Below, piece after piece: positions 25,771-35,659 of a stretch of 64,000 nt of DNA. The position numbers and the translations under genes are program-made. The notes below the pieces were generated by a model. The model was not told the DNA's origin and did no database searches. It saw only the letters and a program-made list of their open reading frames with translations. Each line of letters starts with the position of its first letter. The stretch's first letter is position 1. The stretch is from Tenodera sinensis (taxonomy: Eukaryota > Arthropoda > Insecta > Mantodea > Mantidae): NCBI GenBank assembly GCA_030765045.1, contig CM060961.1, positions 95,271,135 to 95,335,134 on the forward strand, given 5' to 3'.

Positions 25771-27038
25771 ACAGTTAAAATGTCCAATAAGAAAATTTGA
25801 GGCGTTAGGTGCAAGAGCCCTTTTTCTGTAAATCCTTCAAAATTATTCTCCATATTCTCCATTTTGTTTTCGTTAATCTCTGAAAATTTCAGATCGATAT
25901 ATCTAATCCAGAAGGCTGTGGAATAGTTTGCTTCTATGTAGTTGGCATTTCTGTAGAAAGATCAGATTGATGTTGTAACGGTATTAAGAGTAATACCGTT
26001 GGATAGAAGAAATTATTATGGGCTTGGGAACAACCAGAGGGGGCATGTCCTGAGAGTGGAACGGTTGTTGTTGACGTAAATAGTGGAGTTGAACTGAAGA
26101 GGACATGGAAAATGGAACCGTTTGAAGCTGTCAATCCTCATTATGCATTTCCAGTAGGATTTGTATTAATATTCCTCGTTCTTGTATTTGCGTTGGATTC
26201 AAATCTGCGGAACAGTCTGCATTTGCCCAGCTCACGTATACAGGCGATGACCGGAAACCAACTGGTAAGAAAAGAAAAATTAAGGATAAACAAAAGTCAC
26301 ATGTTGGGCAAGGAAACATATCAAGTAATGAACCAGCAGATATAAAAGGGACCGCCAAAAAAAGATGCTGAAAAAGAGCAATCCAGCAAAACTGTATCTA
26401 AACAAGATAATAATAAAAAACAAAAAAGCAAGAATCTTCACCTGTAAAGGAACAGAAGAATATAAACAAGGATGTTACCAAAGTAATTTCTGGTAAAGTA
26501 AAGGAGAAGAAATTCGGAACAGAAAGCTGAAAGGAACCAGGAACGTACCCCTGATGGAATTCTACCAAGATAAGGAATCAAAGAGAATGTAATTCCATTT
26601 TCCGTCATGATATAGTAGCATTCAGGGGGTTGTGTTATATAATGTAGGTCAAGTTTAAATGTTTATTTAGTGTAGATCAAGTTTATTGTAAAAAAAAAAG
26701 AAGTATTAAGTTTTGAAAATTTATGTAGTTAGTATAAGTTTAAAAAGGATTTAAAATGTTTGAATTGTGTATATGATTTGTGGTTTTCTCGTATTGTTAA
26801 TTTCACCAGATCTGATGTAATGTTAGAAAGGTTTTACTTAGCATACAGATATTGTTTAAACCTTTTAAATTATTTTAATAAATTTTTAGCTATGCACGTG
26901 TTGTTTGATGTGAATTTGCTCTATCCTGAAGATTCGGCGGATAGGAATTAATCAAAGGAGAGTGACCAACAGTTATTGGTTAATTTATGTTACCAATTAT
27001 ATAATATTATTGAGTATTATAAAAGTATTTTCAGTTAG
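25771..27038. other. Lysine-rich open stretches, no identified gene
   Basis: A plus ORF at 26112-26345 begins near atggaaccgtttgaagctgt, has a hydrophobic segment (residues about 14-30) then a basic tail. Downstream to about 26530 the same strand is A-rich and encodes lysine-rich pieces broken by stops. This could be a 5' part of the decayed gene at 27039, but no motif links them. Near 26630-26690 a short ttagtgtagatcaagttta-like motif is repeated twice. Confidence 0.35.
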
Positions 27039-27911
27039 ATGGAAGTTGTGGGATTTGTTAATATGCAGAAAGGAAAGAGGAACATACCTAAAAAGAGTAG
27101 CTGTAAAAAGAAAGTAAAGAAACATAAACGTCTATCAGGACAAGGTCGTGTAACCCATTACAGTTTAAAGTTTGTTGGTGCTAAAGAATTCTGCAGGGTT
27201 AAAGGTTGTTCTACTCTGTGCTATGAAAAAGTGGAAGTTGTCAGGCAGCATGATTTTTATGATGCATTTTGGAAATGTGAAGCAAAAAGCTCCCCAAGAC
27301 TTAATGTTAGCTAGCTGCATGAACAGAAAACCAGTCAGCTAGGAATCGTAAAATTTCCGATAGTAAGGTGAAACGGGAGAACACATGGATGTTCTGTATA
27401 CGGAATCAAGGAACTTACATTCCATTTTGTAGACGGTCCCTTATAAGATTGCTCCAAGTGTCAGTGAAACGCATAGGGGTCGCTCAGAGCAAAATAGCGG
27501 GTGACACATTCAAAGAGAGAAGGGGATCCCATGGAAACAGGCCTCACAGACTTGGAAATTAAGTACTGGAACTTATGTCATCTCATCTCCACTCATTACC
27601 ACATCAAATCTCCCACAGCTGCTAACATAAAACACAGCGGAAGTATTTTTATACTCCAAGTTTGAACATTAAGAAGTTGCACGGACTCTTCCAACCATAC
27701 TATCAAGAAGAAACTAGTAAAACTCTTCATCTCAAGTACAAAACCTATTTTAGATTATTTAGAGAAAGATTCAACTTCAGCTTTCGACAGCCAAAGACTG
27801 ATGTTTGTAATTTCTGTACAAAAAGCGAAATGAAACTAAACACAGATCCCTCAGATCCATGCAACTTACACTATTTGCTTCACGGCTACGAAAGCAGGAT
27901 ACATTTTAGAG
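27039..27911 (+). pseudogene. Decayed multicopy transposon-like gene, 5' part (split by hAT)
   Basis: Three plus-strand blocks in different frames look like one broken protein. Block one (27039-27314) is basic and Cys-containing, with KGC and CRVKGCSTLC. Block two (27368-27562) has KRIGVAQSKI followed by the RRGSHGNRPHR motif. Block three (27662-27911) has LNIKKLHGLF, TYFRLFRERFNFSFRQPKTD and VCNFCTKSE. From memory, this order (Lys-Arg linker, RRG-H-N-RP, NFSF-RP-TDVC-C) matches a large family of repeated insect proteins of transposon origin. I cannot name its class. Coding homology stops at 27911, where a hAT element starts, and appears to resume at 37332. Frameshifts and stops show it is dead. 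Confidence 0.55.
27904..27911. repeat. hAT target-site duplication, left
   Basis: The 8-mer ttttagag is repeated exactly at 37324-37331. Eight bases is the hAT family norm. Confidence 0.85.
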
Positions 27912-28062
27912 CCGGCATCGGCAAACATGGACTCAATGAGGTATCGGTATGACGTCTCAACATGCAACCCGCAATACACATGACGTAATGTAGAACAGGG
28001 GATGGCATTGACCTTCGTTCAGAGTCAGTGCTGGACTCGCTCGCTACAGAGTACAATAAGGA

Positions 28063-28066
28063 ATAG
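28063..28066. repeat. Ty3/gypsy target-site duplication, left
   Basis: The 4-mer atag is repeated at 36132-36135, immediately outside the other LTR. Confidence 0.85.
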
Positions 28067-28538
28067 TGTCGTATAGAAATACAACTTCTGTGACATGCCA
28101 ACGTAAAGCATCCCTAAGTAATATGATACCATCCCTCGTCCATGTTTACTTTGTAATTATTTTTAACTGGAAAACATAAATAACTTAACGCTCTTATATG
28201 AGTCAGCCTAGAAAGTGTGTGGACCTTGTTTTATTTTTTGTGCTGCGTAAGCAATTATCCCAACGGGGGAGTTAACGGCCCTAAAGCTATAAGACACCCC
28301 GTTGGAAATTATTTGATGTTACTTATGTCCTGAACGTCGTCTGTGTAACGCTGGCAGACCTGTTGCCAGTATTCAACGAGGACTTTACTAAATTCTTCGA
28401 GTTTTACTAATAAACTTCTTCTCACCTTTGAATTGTGCCTGATTAATTGCTGAGCTGCCTTGTTCTCGAGCTAAGGCTCGGGGCTTACCTACAATCCCAA
28501 AATCTATAGTCGTGTGTGCAAAACACCGTTACACGACA
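28067..28538 (+). repeat. 5' LTR
   Basis: 472 bp, beginning tgtcgtatag and ending acacgaca, with short inverted termini tgtcgt/acgaca. A possible promoter core cttatatgagt lies at about 28194-28204, and an aataaa polyadenylation signal at 28409-28414. The single difference from the 3' LTR is c for t in gaacgtcgtctgtg near 28341. Confidence 0.95.
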
Positions 28539-28540
28539 TC

Positions 28541-28559
28541 TGGTGGCAGCGGTGGGATT
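28541..28559 (+). other. Primer binding site, tRNA-Leu type
   Basis: Two bases after the LTR, tggtggcagcggtgggatt is complementary to the 3' end of a eukaryotic tRNA-Leu (AAG-type acceptor/T arm, from known tRNA sequences) plus CCA over 19 bases. This primes minus-strand DNA synthesis. Confidence 0.8.
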
Positions 28560-29026
28560 ACAAGGCGATTACAAGGCGAAGCAATCAAGAAGACGGCACT
28601 TCTTCGACTTCGACTGAACTTCTTCCTGATTCAGGGTGTCTTCTGAAGAGCTGAATCAGACCTTCATCTTCATCTTCTAGAACTTCGCAGATCTTTCATC
28701 GAGGTGGAAGACCTGCAGTACTTCAGGAGGGACGGCGCCCACGAACCTCCGAACATCTTTGCTTCCTCTAGCCGGAGGCCGGCGCAGCCCGTCCGCCTTC
28801 TGGTGTCGAGCTCGTCAACAAGCCTGGGCTCTGGTTGTCAGCTGGGGTCCTCGAGGGGACACAGATCTACTCAGCAAGCCTGCAGCTATCCTTCTTCGCG
28901 GTGACAACTACACCTGGACAGTCCCGAGGGACGGCGAGACTCCCTTCATTCTTTCCAAGTAAGTCCTCACCATCGTTAAATCTGGCATTGTGTTAATCGT
29001 AGACAATCGGCTAAGTAACCCTTGCC
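28560..29026 (+). other. Element leader with candidate splice donor
   Basis: GC-richer untranslated leader between primer site and gag, with short direct repeats (ggcgattacaa twice). A strong donor-like aagtaagt has its GT at 28959-28960. It lies before the gag start, as expected for an env subgenomic RNA. The ORFs at 28704-28904 and 28759-28962 have no recognisable domain. Confidence 0.5.
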
Positions 29027-29974
29027 ATGTCTTTCGCAAGTAGAAGTAGAGTAGAACTTCCGACAGAACCGGACGATGAGGTGGAAGAAACGAATAGTTT
29101 CGTGTCAGTAGCTACTGCAGTTAAATTATTTATTGGAAACAAAATTTGACAGAAATCCAAAAGATTTGCAAGAATTAATAGACAATGTGGAAAATGCTTA
29201 TAGCATTTTGTCTCCAGCAGATCATCCTACAATTTTTGAAATTTGTTTTAGCTAGAATTACTGGAGATGCTAAGGTAACTTTAAACTTCAAGGAAATGCC
29301 CGCTGCGGGGGGCTACCTGGGAAAATGTTAAAGAAAAATTAGAATCGCACTATGCAGTTCACAGAACGTTAGATTATTATGCTAATAAGTTGTTTACTAG
29401 CAAGCAGACACACAATGAAAATGTAACTCAGTAGAGAAGTAAGAGTAGAAAAGATTTAATACGATCCACTTCAAAAATAATGAATAATTGTAATTATGAT
29501 AGGAAAATGGGAGGCAGAGATATAATAGTGCATTTAAGTAGAGCATGTATTGTACAAGATTTGGCAGATGGGCAAGTTAAAACTATAGTTAGGGTGAAAT
29601 GCGATCAAATGTCGATGAAACAATTAATAGAATTAGCAGTAGAAGAGGAAAGTGCACAAAGGTCTTGCGAAAAATTTAAGGGTTATTACGGAGAAAGAAG
29701 GGCAATGGCAAGTAACAGTTCCCACCAGTTCCAGGGTGCTCGCATGGGCGTGAAGAGCAGCCCTGAGAACGTGAGGCGCGGACCATCAGGGGTTCACGCG
29801 ATAGCACCTATAGTGTGTTTTAGGTGCGGTAAACCGGGGCATGTTGATAAAGAATGCAGAGGGAAGGCCTACTGCAAGGCATGCCGTAAAGTTGGACATG
29901 AGACGAGGGAATGTCTCGCACAGGGGAAACAGGCAGTAGGGCTACCTGTGAAACCTGTGGTAAGTCCAAATTAA
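29027..29974 (+). pseudogene. gag: gag, broken (capsid and nucleocapsid)
   Basis: Gag is the structural protein that packages element RNA. The probable start is the ATG at 29027 after the leader. The reading frame changes three times, around 29140-29149, 29233-29255 and 29300-29331, each at or beside a homopolymer (A4T3, T5, G6). A UAG follows at 29432-29434. The last open part (29480-29974) carries two CCHC zinc knuckles, at nucleotides about 29816-29857 and 29873-29914, with spacing C-x2-C-x4-H-x4-C, typical of retroviral nucleocapsid. It ends at UAA 29972-29974, and the protease frame follows in the same register. Identity is firm from the knuckles and position; the capsid part is inferred from position. 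Confidence 0.85.
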
Positions 29975-31072
29975 AGTAAAGGTTGCAACCCAGGTGTGAA
30001 AGAGAACCTGACAAACAAAATAGGTATGAAAGAGGACCTAATAAACAAAATAGGTATGAAAGAGGACCTAATAAACAAAATAGGTATGAAAGAGGACCTA
30101 ATAAACAAAATAGGTATGAAAGAGGACCTAGCAAGCAAAATAGGTATGAAAGAGGACCTAGCAAACAAAATAGGTATGAAAGAGGACCTAACAAACAAAA
30201 TAGGTATGAAAGAGGACCTAGCAAGCAAAATAGGTGTGAAAGAGAACCTAGCAAATAAGTTTAATGTTACTAATGGGGTACAGGAAAATCCTTACGTAGT
30301 TTTTGTATTAAGTAATGATTTAAAGAAAGGTTATGGAGAAGCACTGATTGACACAGGGTCAGCAGTCTCTCTGGTAAGACAAGAAGCATTACGGTCAAAG
30401 AAAATAAAGAAAGAGGAAGTTAGTTTTCAAACAATAACTGGGGAAAGGTTCAAGGTTTTTGGATGCGCAGAAATAAGTTTCAGCAACGTAATGTTTGGGC
30501 CGGATCATAAATTTTATGTAGTTTCGCATCTACCTGAAAAATTAGACCTGCTACTAGGAAGGGATTGGTTAGAGGCACACAAAGGTGAATTAAGGGTCCC
30601 GTGGAAGCATGCGGCAATAAAAATAAAACCGATGACTGAAGTTTTAGTAGAGTTTAATACATCAGAGCAAGGTGTAAGGTACTGTAAGAAACAGGAAGTA
30701 GGTGAAAATTTAGTTTGTGCTGAAAGCATTGTAAACTGTAAGGGAGGAAAGTTTTGCTGTTTAATAGTTAATTTAAATGAAGATGAGAGAATAGTGGCAG
30801 TAACTCCGCAATTGACAAAGTCTGATATAAAAGGGAAAGAAATTAGAATAAGGAAGGAAAGGAGAAGCGAACTACTGCTTTCTAAGTTAAGGGTTGCACA
30901 TGTAAAAGAGGGGTTAGAAGAGTTGAAAGAAATTTGTTTGGAATATAACGATATATTTAGGTTACCAGGGGATAGGCTTACAGAGACTAAGGCAATAACA
31001 CATCACATCCCAACACCATCTTTACCACCTGGTAGATATATCACATTAAAGAATTACAGAATACCAGAATAG
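29975..31072 (+). pseudogene. pol: pol 5' part: repeat linker and aspartic protease
   Basis: The frame continues from gag after the UAA. It opens with nine copies of a ten-residue repeat of the form MKEDL-x-x-KIG (29994-30258), then an aspartic protease domain with the active-site DTGS (codons at about 30350) and the LLGRDW segment about 70 residues later, as in Ty3/gypsy proteases. It ends with the pre-RT segment and stops at UAG 31070-31072. Beyond the stop the same frame still reads as pol to about 31170, so the UAG is an internal stop. The first apparent initiator, a GTG at 29996, is not a credible start; expression would need translation from gag. Confidence 0.85.
29994..30258 (+). repeat. 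In-frame 30-bp tandem repeat
   Basis: About nine units of 30 bp with core aataggtatgaaagaggacc. Central units are identical; outer ones differ at a few bases (aac/agc variants). The unit length keeps the frame, adding ten residues each. Confidence 0.97.
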
Positions 31073-32526
31073 CACCAACAGGAGGTAAATAAGCAAGTGC
31101 AAGATATGCTAGACCAGGACATTATAGTCCCGAGTTCGAGCCCATGGAATTTTCCAATTTTGGTAGTTCCAAAAAAGTGGATGCTTCGGGTACTAGAAAA
31201 TGGAGGATTTGTATTGACTTTAGGAAATTAAACGAGGTGACAGTAGGTGATAGCTATCCTCTACCCAACATACAGGAAATTCTAGATAAATTGGGAAGGT
31301 CTCGTTACTTTTCGGCTTTAGATTGTGCAAGTGGTTATTGGCAAATACCCTTAGCACCAGAGGACCAAGCAAAAACTGGCTTCAGCACCAGTCAAGGTCA
31401 CTTTCATTTTACTAGAATGCCCTTTGGATTAAAATCAGCCCCCGCTACTTTTCAAAGGTTAATGAACACCATATTGATGGAATTAATTGGAATTAGATGT
31501 TTGGTTTACTTAGATGATGTAATTATTTTTGGTGAAACTTTGGAGGATCATAATTCTCGGTTAAGACAAGTTTTTCAAAAGTTGCGAGAAAATCAAATGC
31601 AATTAGAACCAGATAAATGTGAATTTCTTAAAAGCGAATTGCAGTATTTAGGTCACGTAGTTACTGCAGAAGGTGTTTATCCTGATCCGAAGAAGGTTGA
31701 AGCTATAAGTAAATTTCCAAAACCTAAGACACCCAAAGATATAAAGTCATTCTTAGGCTTGGCAGGTTATTATAGAAAATTTATTCCAGGATTTAGCAAA
31801 ATTGCTAAACCGCTGAATGATTTGTTAAAAAAAGGAACAGAATGGGAGTGGTCGGAAAGGCAGGAACAAAGCTTTCAGGAATTAAAGGGTAAATTGTTGA
31901 AATATCCAGTATTGCAATTTCCAGACTTTACACAACCCTTTGTTTTGACAACTGATGCGAGCAATTATGCAATTGGGAGTATTCTAAGTCAAGGGAAAAT
32001 TGGTAGCGATAGGTCTATAGCTTTCGCAAGTAGGATATTGAATGACGCGGAAATAAACTATAGCACAGTGGAGAAAGAGTTACTAGCTATAGTATGGTCT
32101 TGTAAGCATTTCCGTCCATACTTACTAGGAAGAAATTTCACAGTGGTAACAGATCATAAACCTCTTTTATGGATTTTCAATGTTAAGGATCCGAGTTCGA
32201 GACTTCTTAGATGGAGACTGTTATTGGAAGAATATGAATTTCAAATAGTGCATAAATCAGGTAGCAAAAATGTAAACGTAGATGCGCTTAGTAGGTATCC
32301 CCTTCCAGAAATTAATGCTGTTCTAAAATCAGAGGAAGAAATTTCTAAAGAAAGAAAGCAGAGATTACTGAAAGAGATGCACGTATGTCCTATAGGAGGG
32401 CATCAGGGTATTCAAAGAACATATGAAAGGTTAAAATTGTACACTTGTTGGCCTAATATGTTTAAGGATGTAGAGAATTACATAAAACTATGTTCGACTT
32501 GTCAACTAAACAAACCCAAACACTAA
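31073..32526 (+). pseudogene. pol: pol middle: reverse transcriptase, RNase H, integrase zinc finger
   Basis: Reverse transcriptase copies element RNA to DNA and RNase H degrades the RNA. The open frame from 31144 carries RT with FSALD (Asp at residue 60), MPFGLKSAPATFQ and YLDD (122-125). The RNase H follows with Asp271, Glu312 and Asp337 in TTDAS, KELLA and TDHKP contexts. The integrase zinc-binding segment comes last, with GGHQG and CSTC. All catalytic residues I can check are present. A frameshift at the A6 run 31171-31176 joins it wrongly to the upstream frame, and a UAA at 32524-32526 beside another frameshift cuts it from the integrase core. Confidence 0.93.
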
Positions 32527-33406
32527 AGCTGAATTGCAAATAACAGACACACAATCACAACCTTGGAATAAGGTGTACTTGGATATTGTAGGTCCATTGT
32601 CAACTTCAGATTCAGGAAATAAATATTTATTAACATGTCAGGACAATTTGACTAAATATTTGATAGTAATTCCCATGATAGATCAGAGTGCAAACACTGT
32701 GGCGGATAAATTTGTGAATGAAATTATTCTTAGGTATGGGATTCCTGATGAGATTTTAACAGATCAAGGATCTCAGTTTATGAGTCAGGTATTCCAAGAC
32801 TGTTGCAAATTACTTAAGATTAAGAAGTTGCACACAAGTGTTTACCACCCAGAAACCAATGGAAGTTTGGAAAGATCACATAAGGTTATTGTAGAATATT
32901 TGCGTTGTTTTGGAAACAAGTTACAAACTGACTGGGATAAATGGGTTAATTTTGCAAGCTTCACATATAACACAACCTCTCATACTGCAACCAAGTATAC
33001 ACCTTATGAATTGTTATTTGGTAGAAGGGCAAATCTGCCAGGGATATTGCAAAGAGAGCCTCAGCCATTGTATAATTACGATGATTTAGTGCGAGAAATT
33101 AAACAGAAATTCCAAGTAGCATGGCAACAAGCAAGGTCTAATTTACAGGAGCGGAAAGAAAAACAGTGTAAAAAATTTAATGAAACTATACAGGCAAGGA
33201 AATATGCCAAAGGAGATTTGGTGTTAGTATATAATGAGCAAAGAAAGAAACTAGATCGTTTATGGAACGGACCTTATGAAGTGACCGAGGTAAAGGGCCC
33301 AAATGTTTCGTTGAAAAAGGTACGAATAACAGGTAAAAGGAAAATCAAAACTCATAGTAATAGGAGCAAACCTTATTTTGCAGGTGCGATGGAAGATGAG
33401 GGTTAG
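32527..33406 (+). pseudogene. pol: pol 3' part: integrase core and C-terminal domain
   Basis: Integrase inserts the DNA copy into the host genome. The open frame begins near 32534 and carries the DDE triad: Asp17 (YLDIVGP), Asp77 (LTDQGS) and Glu113 (HPETNGSLERSH), spaced as in Ty3/gypsy integrases. After the core come a basic helix region and a C-terminal GPYEV-type domain. The frame ends at UAG 33404-33406. It is out of register with the preceding RT/RNase H frame, so as read it has no N-terminal zinc finger. The env leader ORF overlaps its last codons. Confidence 0.92.
33382..33383 (+). other. Candidate env splice acceptor
   Basis: The sequence ttattttgcag ends at 33383 with a pyrimidine-rich run before AG. 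Joining to the donor at 28959 would place the env leader ATG (33396) 13 bases into the second exon. An earlier ATG at 33389 opens only five codons. This is inference from consensus matching. Confidence 0.4.
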
Positions 33407-33518
33407 TTATCTGATCAAGGTGATCGTTTTATTGTGGTGGTGGGAACAGCTTCAAGGAGAAGCGTTAGGAACAGCTTCTAGGAGAAGCGTTAGGAACAGC
33501 TTCAGGGAGAAGCGTTAG
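33396..33518 (+). pseudogene. env: env leader ORF (signal peptide-like), cut off
   Basis: A 40-codon ORF starts at ATG 33396, overlapping the end of pol by 11 bases. It has a basic N-terminus, a hydrophobic core (IVLLWWW) and a small-residue segment (GEALGTA), which suits a signal peptide. It then runs into 25-bp repeats and stops at UAG 33516-33518. It lies in a different frame from the env body that follows. Confidence 0.65.
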
Positions 33519-33568
33519 GAACAGCTTCAGGGAGAAGCGTTAGGAACAGCTTCAAGGAGAAGCGTTAG
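33444..33568 (+). repeat. 25-bp tandem repeat between env leader and env body
   Basis: Five copies of a unit starting gaacagcttcaaggagaagc and ending gttag, plus a six-base start of a sixth. Copies differ at one or two bases. Because 25 is not a multiple of three, each copy changes the frame, and each contains tag in one frame. Confidence 0.97.
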
Positions 33569-33573
33569 GAACA

Positions 33574-35616
33574 GTGGTTGAAGAACAAGAGATAAAAGCT
33601 CAGGTAAAAGTAATTAGCAATCAGGCAGGCGTTTACTTCGACCATGTAGGAACATTGTATTCCTATCCAGCAGAGTGGAGTTTCTTAACATATGTAGATT
33701 TAGAACCTGTAAAACAGCTGTGGAGAAAGACAAAACAACAGATTACAGTTCTGATACAAACATGTGAAAAGGTAAAAAATGAAACATGGTATATGTATAC
33801 CGATTGTAAACCTTCCATTCCGTATCTTCATTCAAAACGTAAAGTGATAGACAGGCTAAAAGGTGTCTTAGGCGATTTGATAGGGTTGAATAAAAATGTT
33901 AGACGCAAGCGCAGCCCTCTAAATTTCATTGGTAGTGGATTAAATCTTCTTTTTGGAACAGCTACTGAAGATGAACTTCAAAATTATCCTAAACACATAA
34001 GGCATTTAGAATCAGATCATAGGGATTTTTTGCGAATAGCTTCGGAACAGATGCTTGTTTTAAAATCTACACTGATCACTATGAATTCCACTGTTAAAGA
34101 AGTAGCATTAAATGAAAATAAAATTAAGGAAGTAATAGAGAAGTTGTCATTAGAAACAACAAAACAAAATGCAGCTTTACGTTATGAACTGGAGACAAAT
34201 ATGGTAATAAATGAATTAATACAACAGATTCAAAGAGGGATTGAAGAGTGTCAAAACACTTTCGATCTTCTCATTAAAGTATATTTGAATTCACAAAAAG
34301 GAATTTTACAGCCTCAAATTATCACAGTGCAAAAGATAAGAGAGCTTTTAAAAAAGGAAAGCATGCCAGATCTAACGATGCTCCCTCCTTTCCCTTCTTC
34401 ACAACTTTTGTCCTTGATCCAGCCAACAATTTATACTCAGGGATCAATGTTGGTTTATGTTACAAAAATACCATTGTTGCATGAGAAACAATACCAGTTG
34501 TATAAAGTATTGCCATTTCCAGTGCTTATGCAATCAAATTTGACTGCAAAGTTCATTGACTATCCGAAAGACTATATTTTTGTGGACAATCTACGACAAC
34601 AATATGGATACTTATCAGTAATGGACTTGGAAAAGTGTCATAGTCCAAATAAGTTAACCTATGTGTGTTCAGAAGCGATGCCTATTCTGACTTATGTTCC
34701 AGGTCAGGATTGTATAGCCACATTACTACATCCAAACACCCAAGAATTACCTCAAAATTGTAATGTAAAGTACTTACCTTTAGCTCACACCCTTTGGATA
34801 CCATTATATATGAGTAATGAATGGTTATATGTGGCACCGCAAGTTGAACTGTTTACAACTATTTGTAATGAGAAAAGTGAATCTCATAGACTTTTAGGAA
34901 GAGGACTAGTGTCCTTAGGTAAATTATGTAAAGGGTTAACAGCAAGAAGTGTGTTGTATCCACTGGCCCATTTTGAGACAAACAATACCAAGGAAGACAT
35001 TATTCCCTTCTCTCCTTTGGACACCGATTGTTGTGTAACACTTCCTGATCAAGAAGAAATTCATAAAATTCCTTTAACCCTTCCTCTACATAACATAATG
35101 TCTTCAGTGACGGATTTGAAATTGGCCGGTTATAAAATAGACGAAGTGCAGAAATTAATTAAAGAACAGGAATCAAAGGAAGCCAATAGACCAAGGGATT
35201 GGTCAGATTTTGTATATTCTGGCTGGAGTTATGTATTATGTATGTGTATTATTTTTGTGATTTGGATAGGTAGTTGTTGTTATTGTAAGTGTTGTAGAGA
35301 TTGTAGCACCTGGTTATTTAAGCAATGTCCACCGAAGAAGTGTACTGACTCTAAAGGTGAACATATGAGAGCCTTAGTTAACGTCAATGTGAACAGCGGG
35401 ACAAATGCTAGATCGCAGATACTGATTGATGGACAGGGTTATCAAAGGTTACCTGTAATAACTTCACAGCCTGAAAGGTCAGATCAGGATTTTGAAATGG
35501 GGTCTGCACCTGAGGAGGAGATTATACTACCGTCTCCAGTAGAATTTCGCAGGTCCTCCAGGCTAAAGGCAAAAGAAGATGTTGCCTCCAAGGGGTGGAT
35601 GTTCTCAAAAGCTTGA
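33574..35616 (+). CDS. env: env body, baculovirus-F-like envelope glycoprotein
   Basis: An open frame of 680 codons. Its first codon here is GTG, which is not a real start; the natural start is inferred to be the leader ATG at 33396. It resembles insect errantivirus Env and baculovirus fusion F proteins. A furin-type site RRKR (residues 110-113) is followed by a hydrophobic fusion-peptide-like segment (NFIGSGLNLLFGT). Then come a long helical ectodomain, several N-glycosylation sequons (for example Asn69), a transmembrane segment (about 553-570) followed by a Cys-rich stretch, and a ~105-residue tail with RRSSR. The body has no internal stop or frameshift, unlike gag and pol. Its role would be membrane fusion and cell-to-cell spread. 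Identity is by motif and position, without a database search. Confidence 0.88.
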   Translation: MVEEQEIKAQVKVISNQAGVYFDHVGTLYSYPAEWSFLTYVDLEPVKQLWRKTKQQITVLIQTCEKVKNETWYMYTDCKPSIPYLHSKRKVIDRLKGVLGDLIGLNKNVRRKRSPLNFIGSGLNLLFGTATEDELQNYPKHIRHLESDHRDFLRIASEQMLVLKSTLITMNSTVKEVALNENKIKEVIEKLSLETTKQNAALRYELETNMVINELIQQIQRGIEECQNTFDLLIKVYLNSQKGILQPQIITVQKIRELLKKESMPDLTMLPPFPSSQLLSLIQPTIYTQGSMLVYVTKIPLLHEKQYQLYKVLPFPVLMQSNLTAKFIDYPKDYIFVDNLRQQYGYLSVMDLEKCHSPNKLTYVCSEAMPILTYVPGQDCIATLLHPNTQELPQNCNVKYLPLAHTLWIPLYMSNEWLYVAPQVELFTTICNEKSESHRLLGRGLVSLGKLCKGLTARSVLYPLAHFETNNTKEDIIPFSPLDTDCCVTLPDQEEIHKIPLTLPLHNIMSSVTDLKLAGYKIDEVQKLIKEQESKEANRPRDWSDFVYSGWSYVLCMCIIFVIWIGSCCYCKCCRDCSTWLFKQCPPKKCTDSKGEHMRALVNVNVNSGTNARSQILIDGQGYQRLPVITSQPERSDQDFEMGSAPEEEIILPSPVEFRRSSRLKAKEDVASKGWMFSKA

Positions 35617-35648
35617 GCTTGTCATAAGACAGCAACAACCTTTTTCTT

Positions 35649-35659
35649 AAGGGGGGAGG
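35649..35659 (+). other. Polypurine tract
   Basis: The sequence aaggggggagg directly abuts the 3' LTR start and is the primer site for plus-strand DNA. Confidence 0.9.

Noticed and set aside
29820..30254. Minus-strand ORFs with a repeating LSYLFCLLGP pattern
   Set aside because: Shadow of the 30-bp repeat in pol, which is coding on the plus strand.
29983..30258. Plus-strand RYERGPNKQN repeat ORF
   Set aside because: Alternative frame over the same 30-bp repeat. The frame that continues into the protease is the real one.
30001..30258. CRISPR-like regular array
   Set aside because: The units abut with no unique spacers and lie in frame within pol, so this is a tandem coding repeat.
33444..33568. 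CRISPR-like or enhancer array
   Set aside because: Direct abutting 25-bp units without spacers. A regulatory role cannot be shown from sequence alone.
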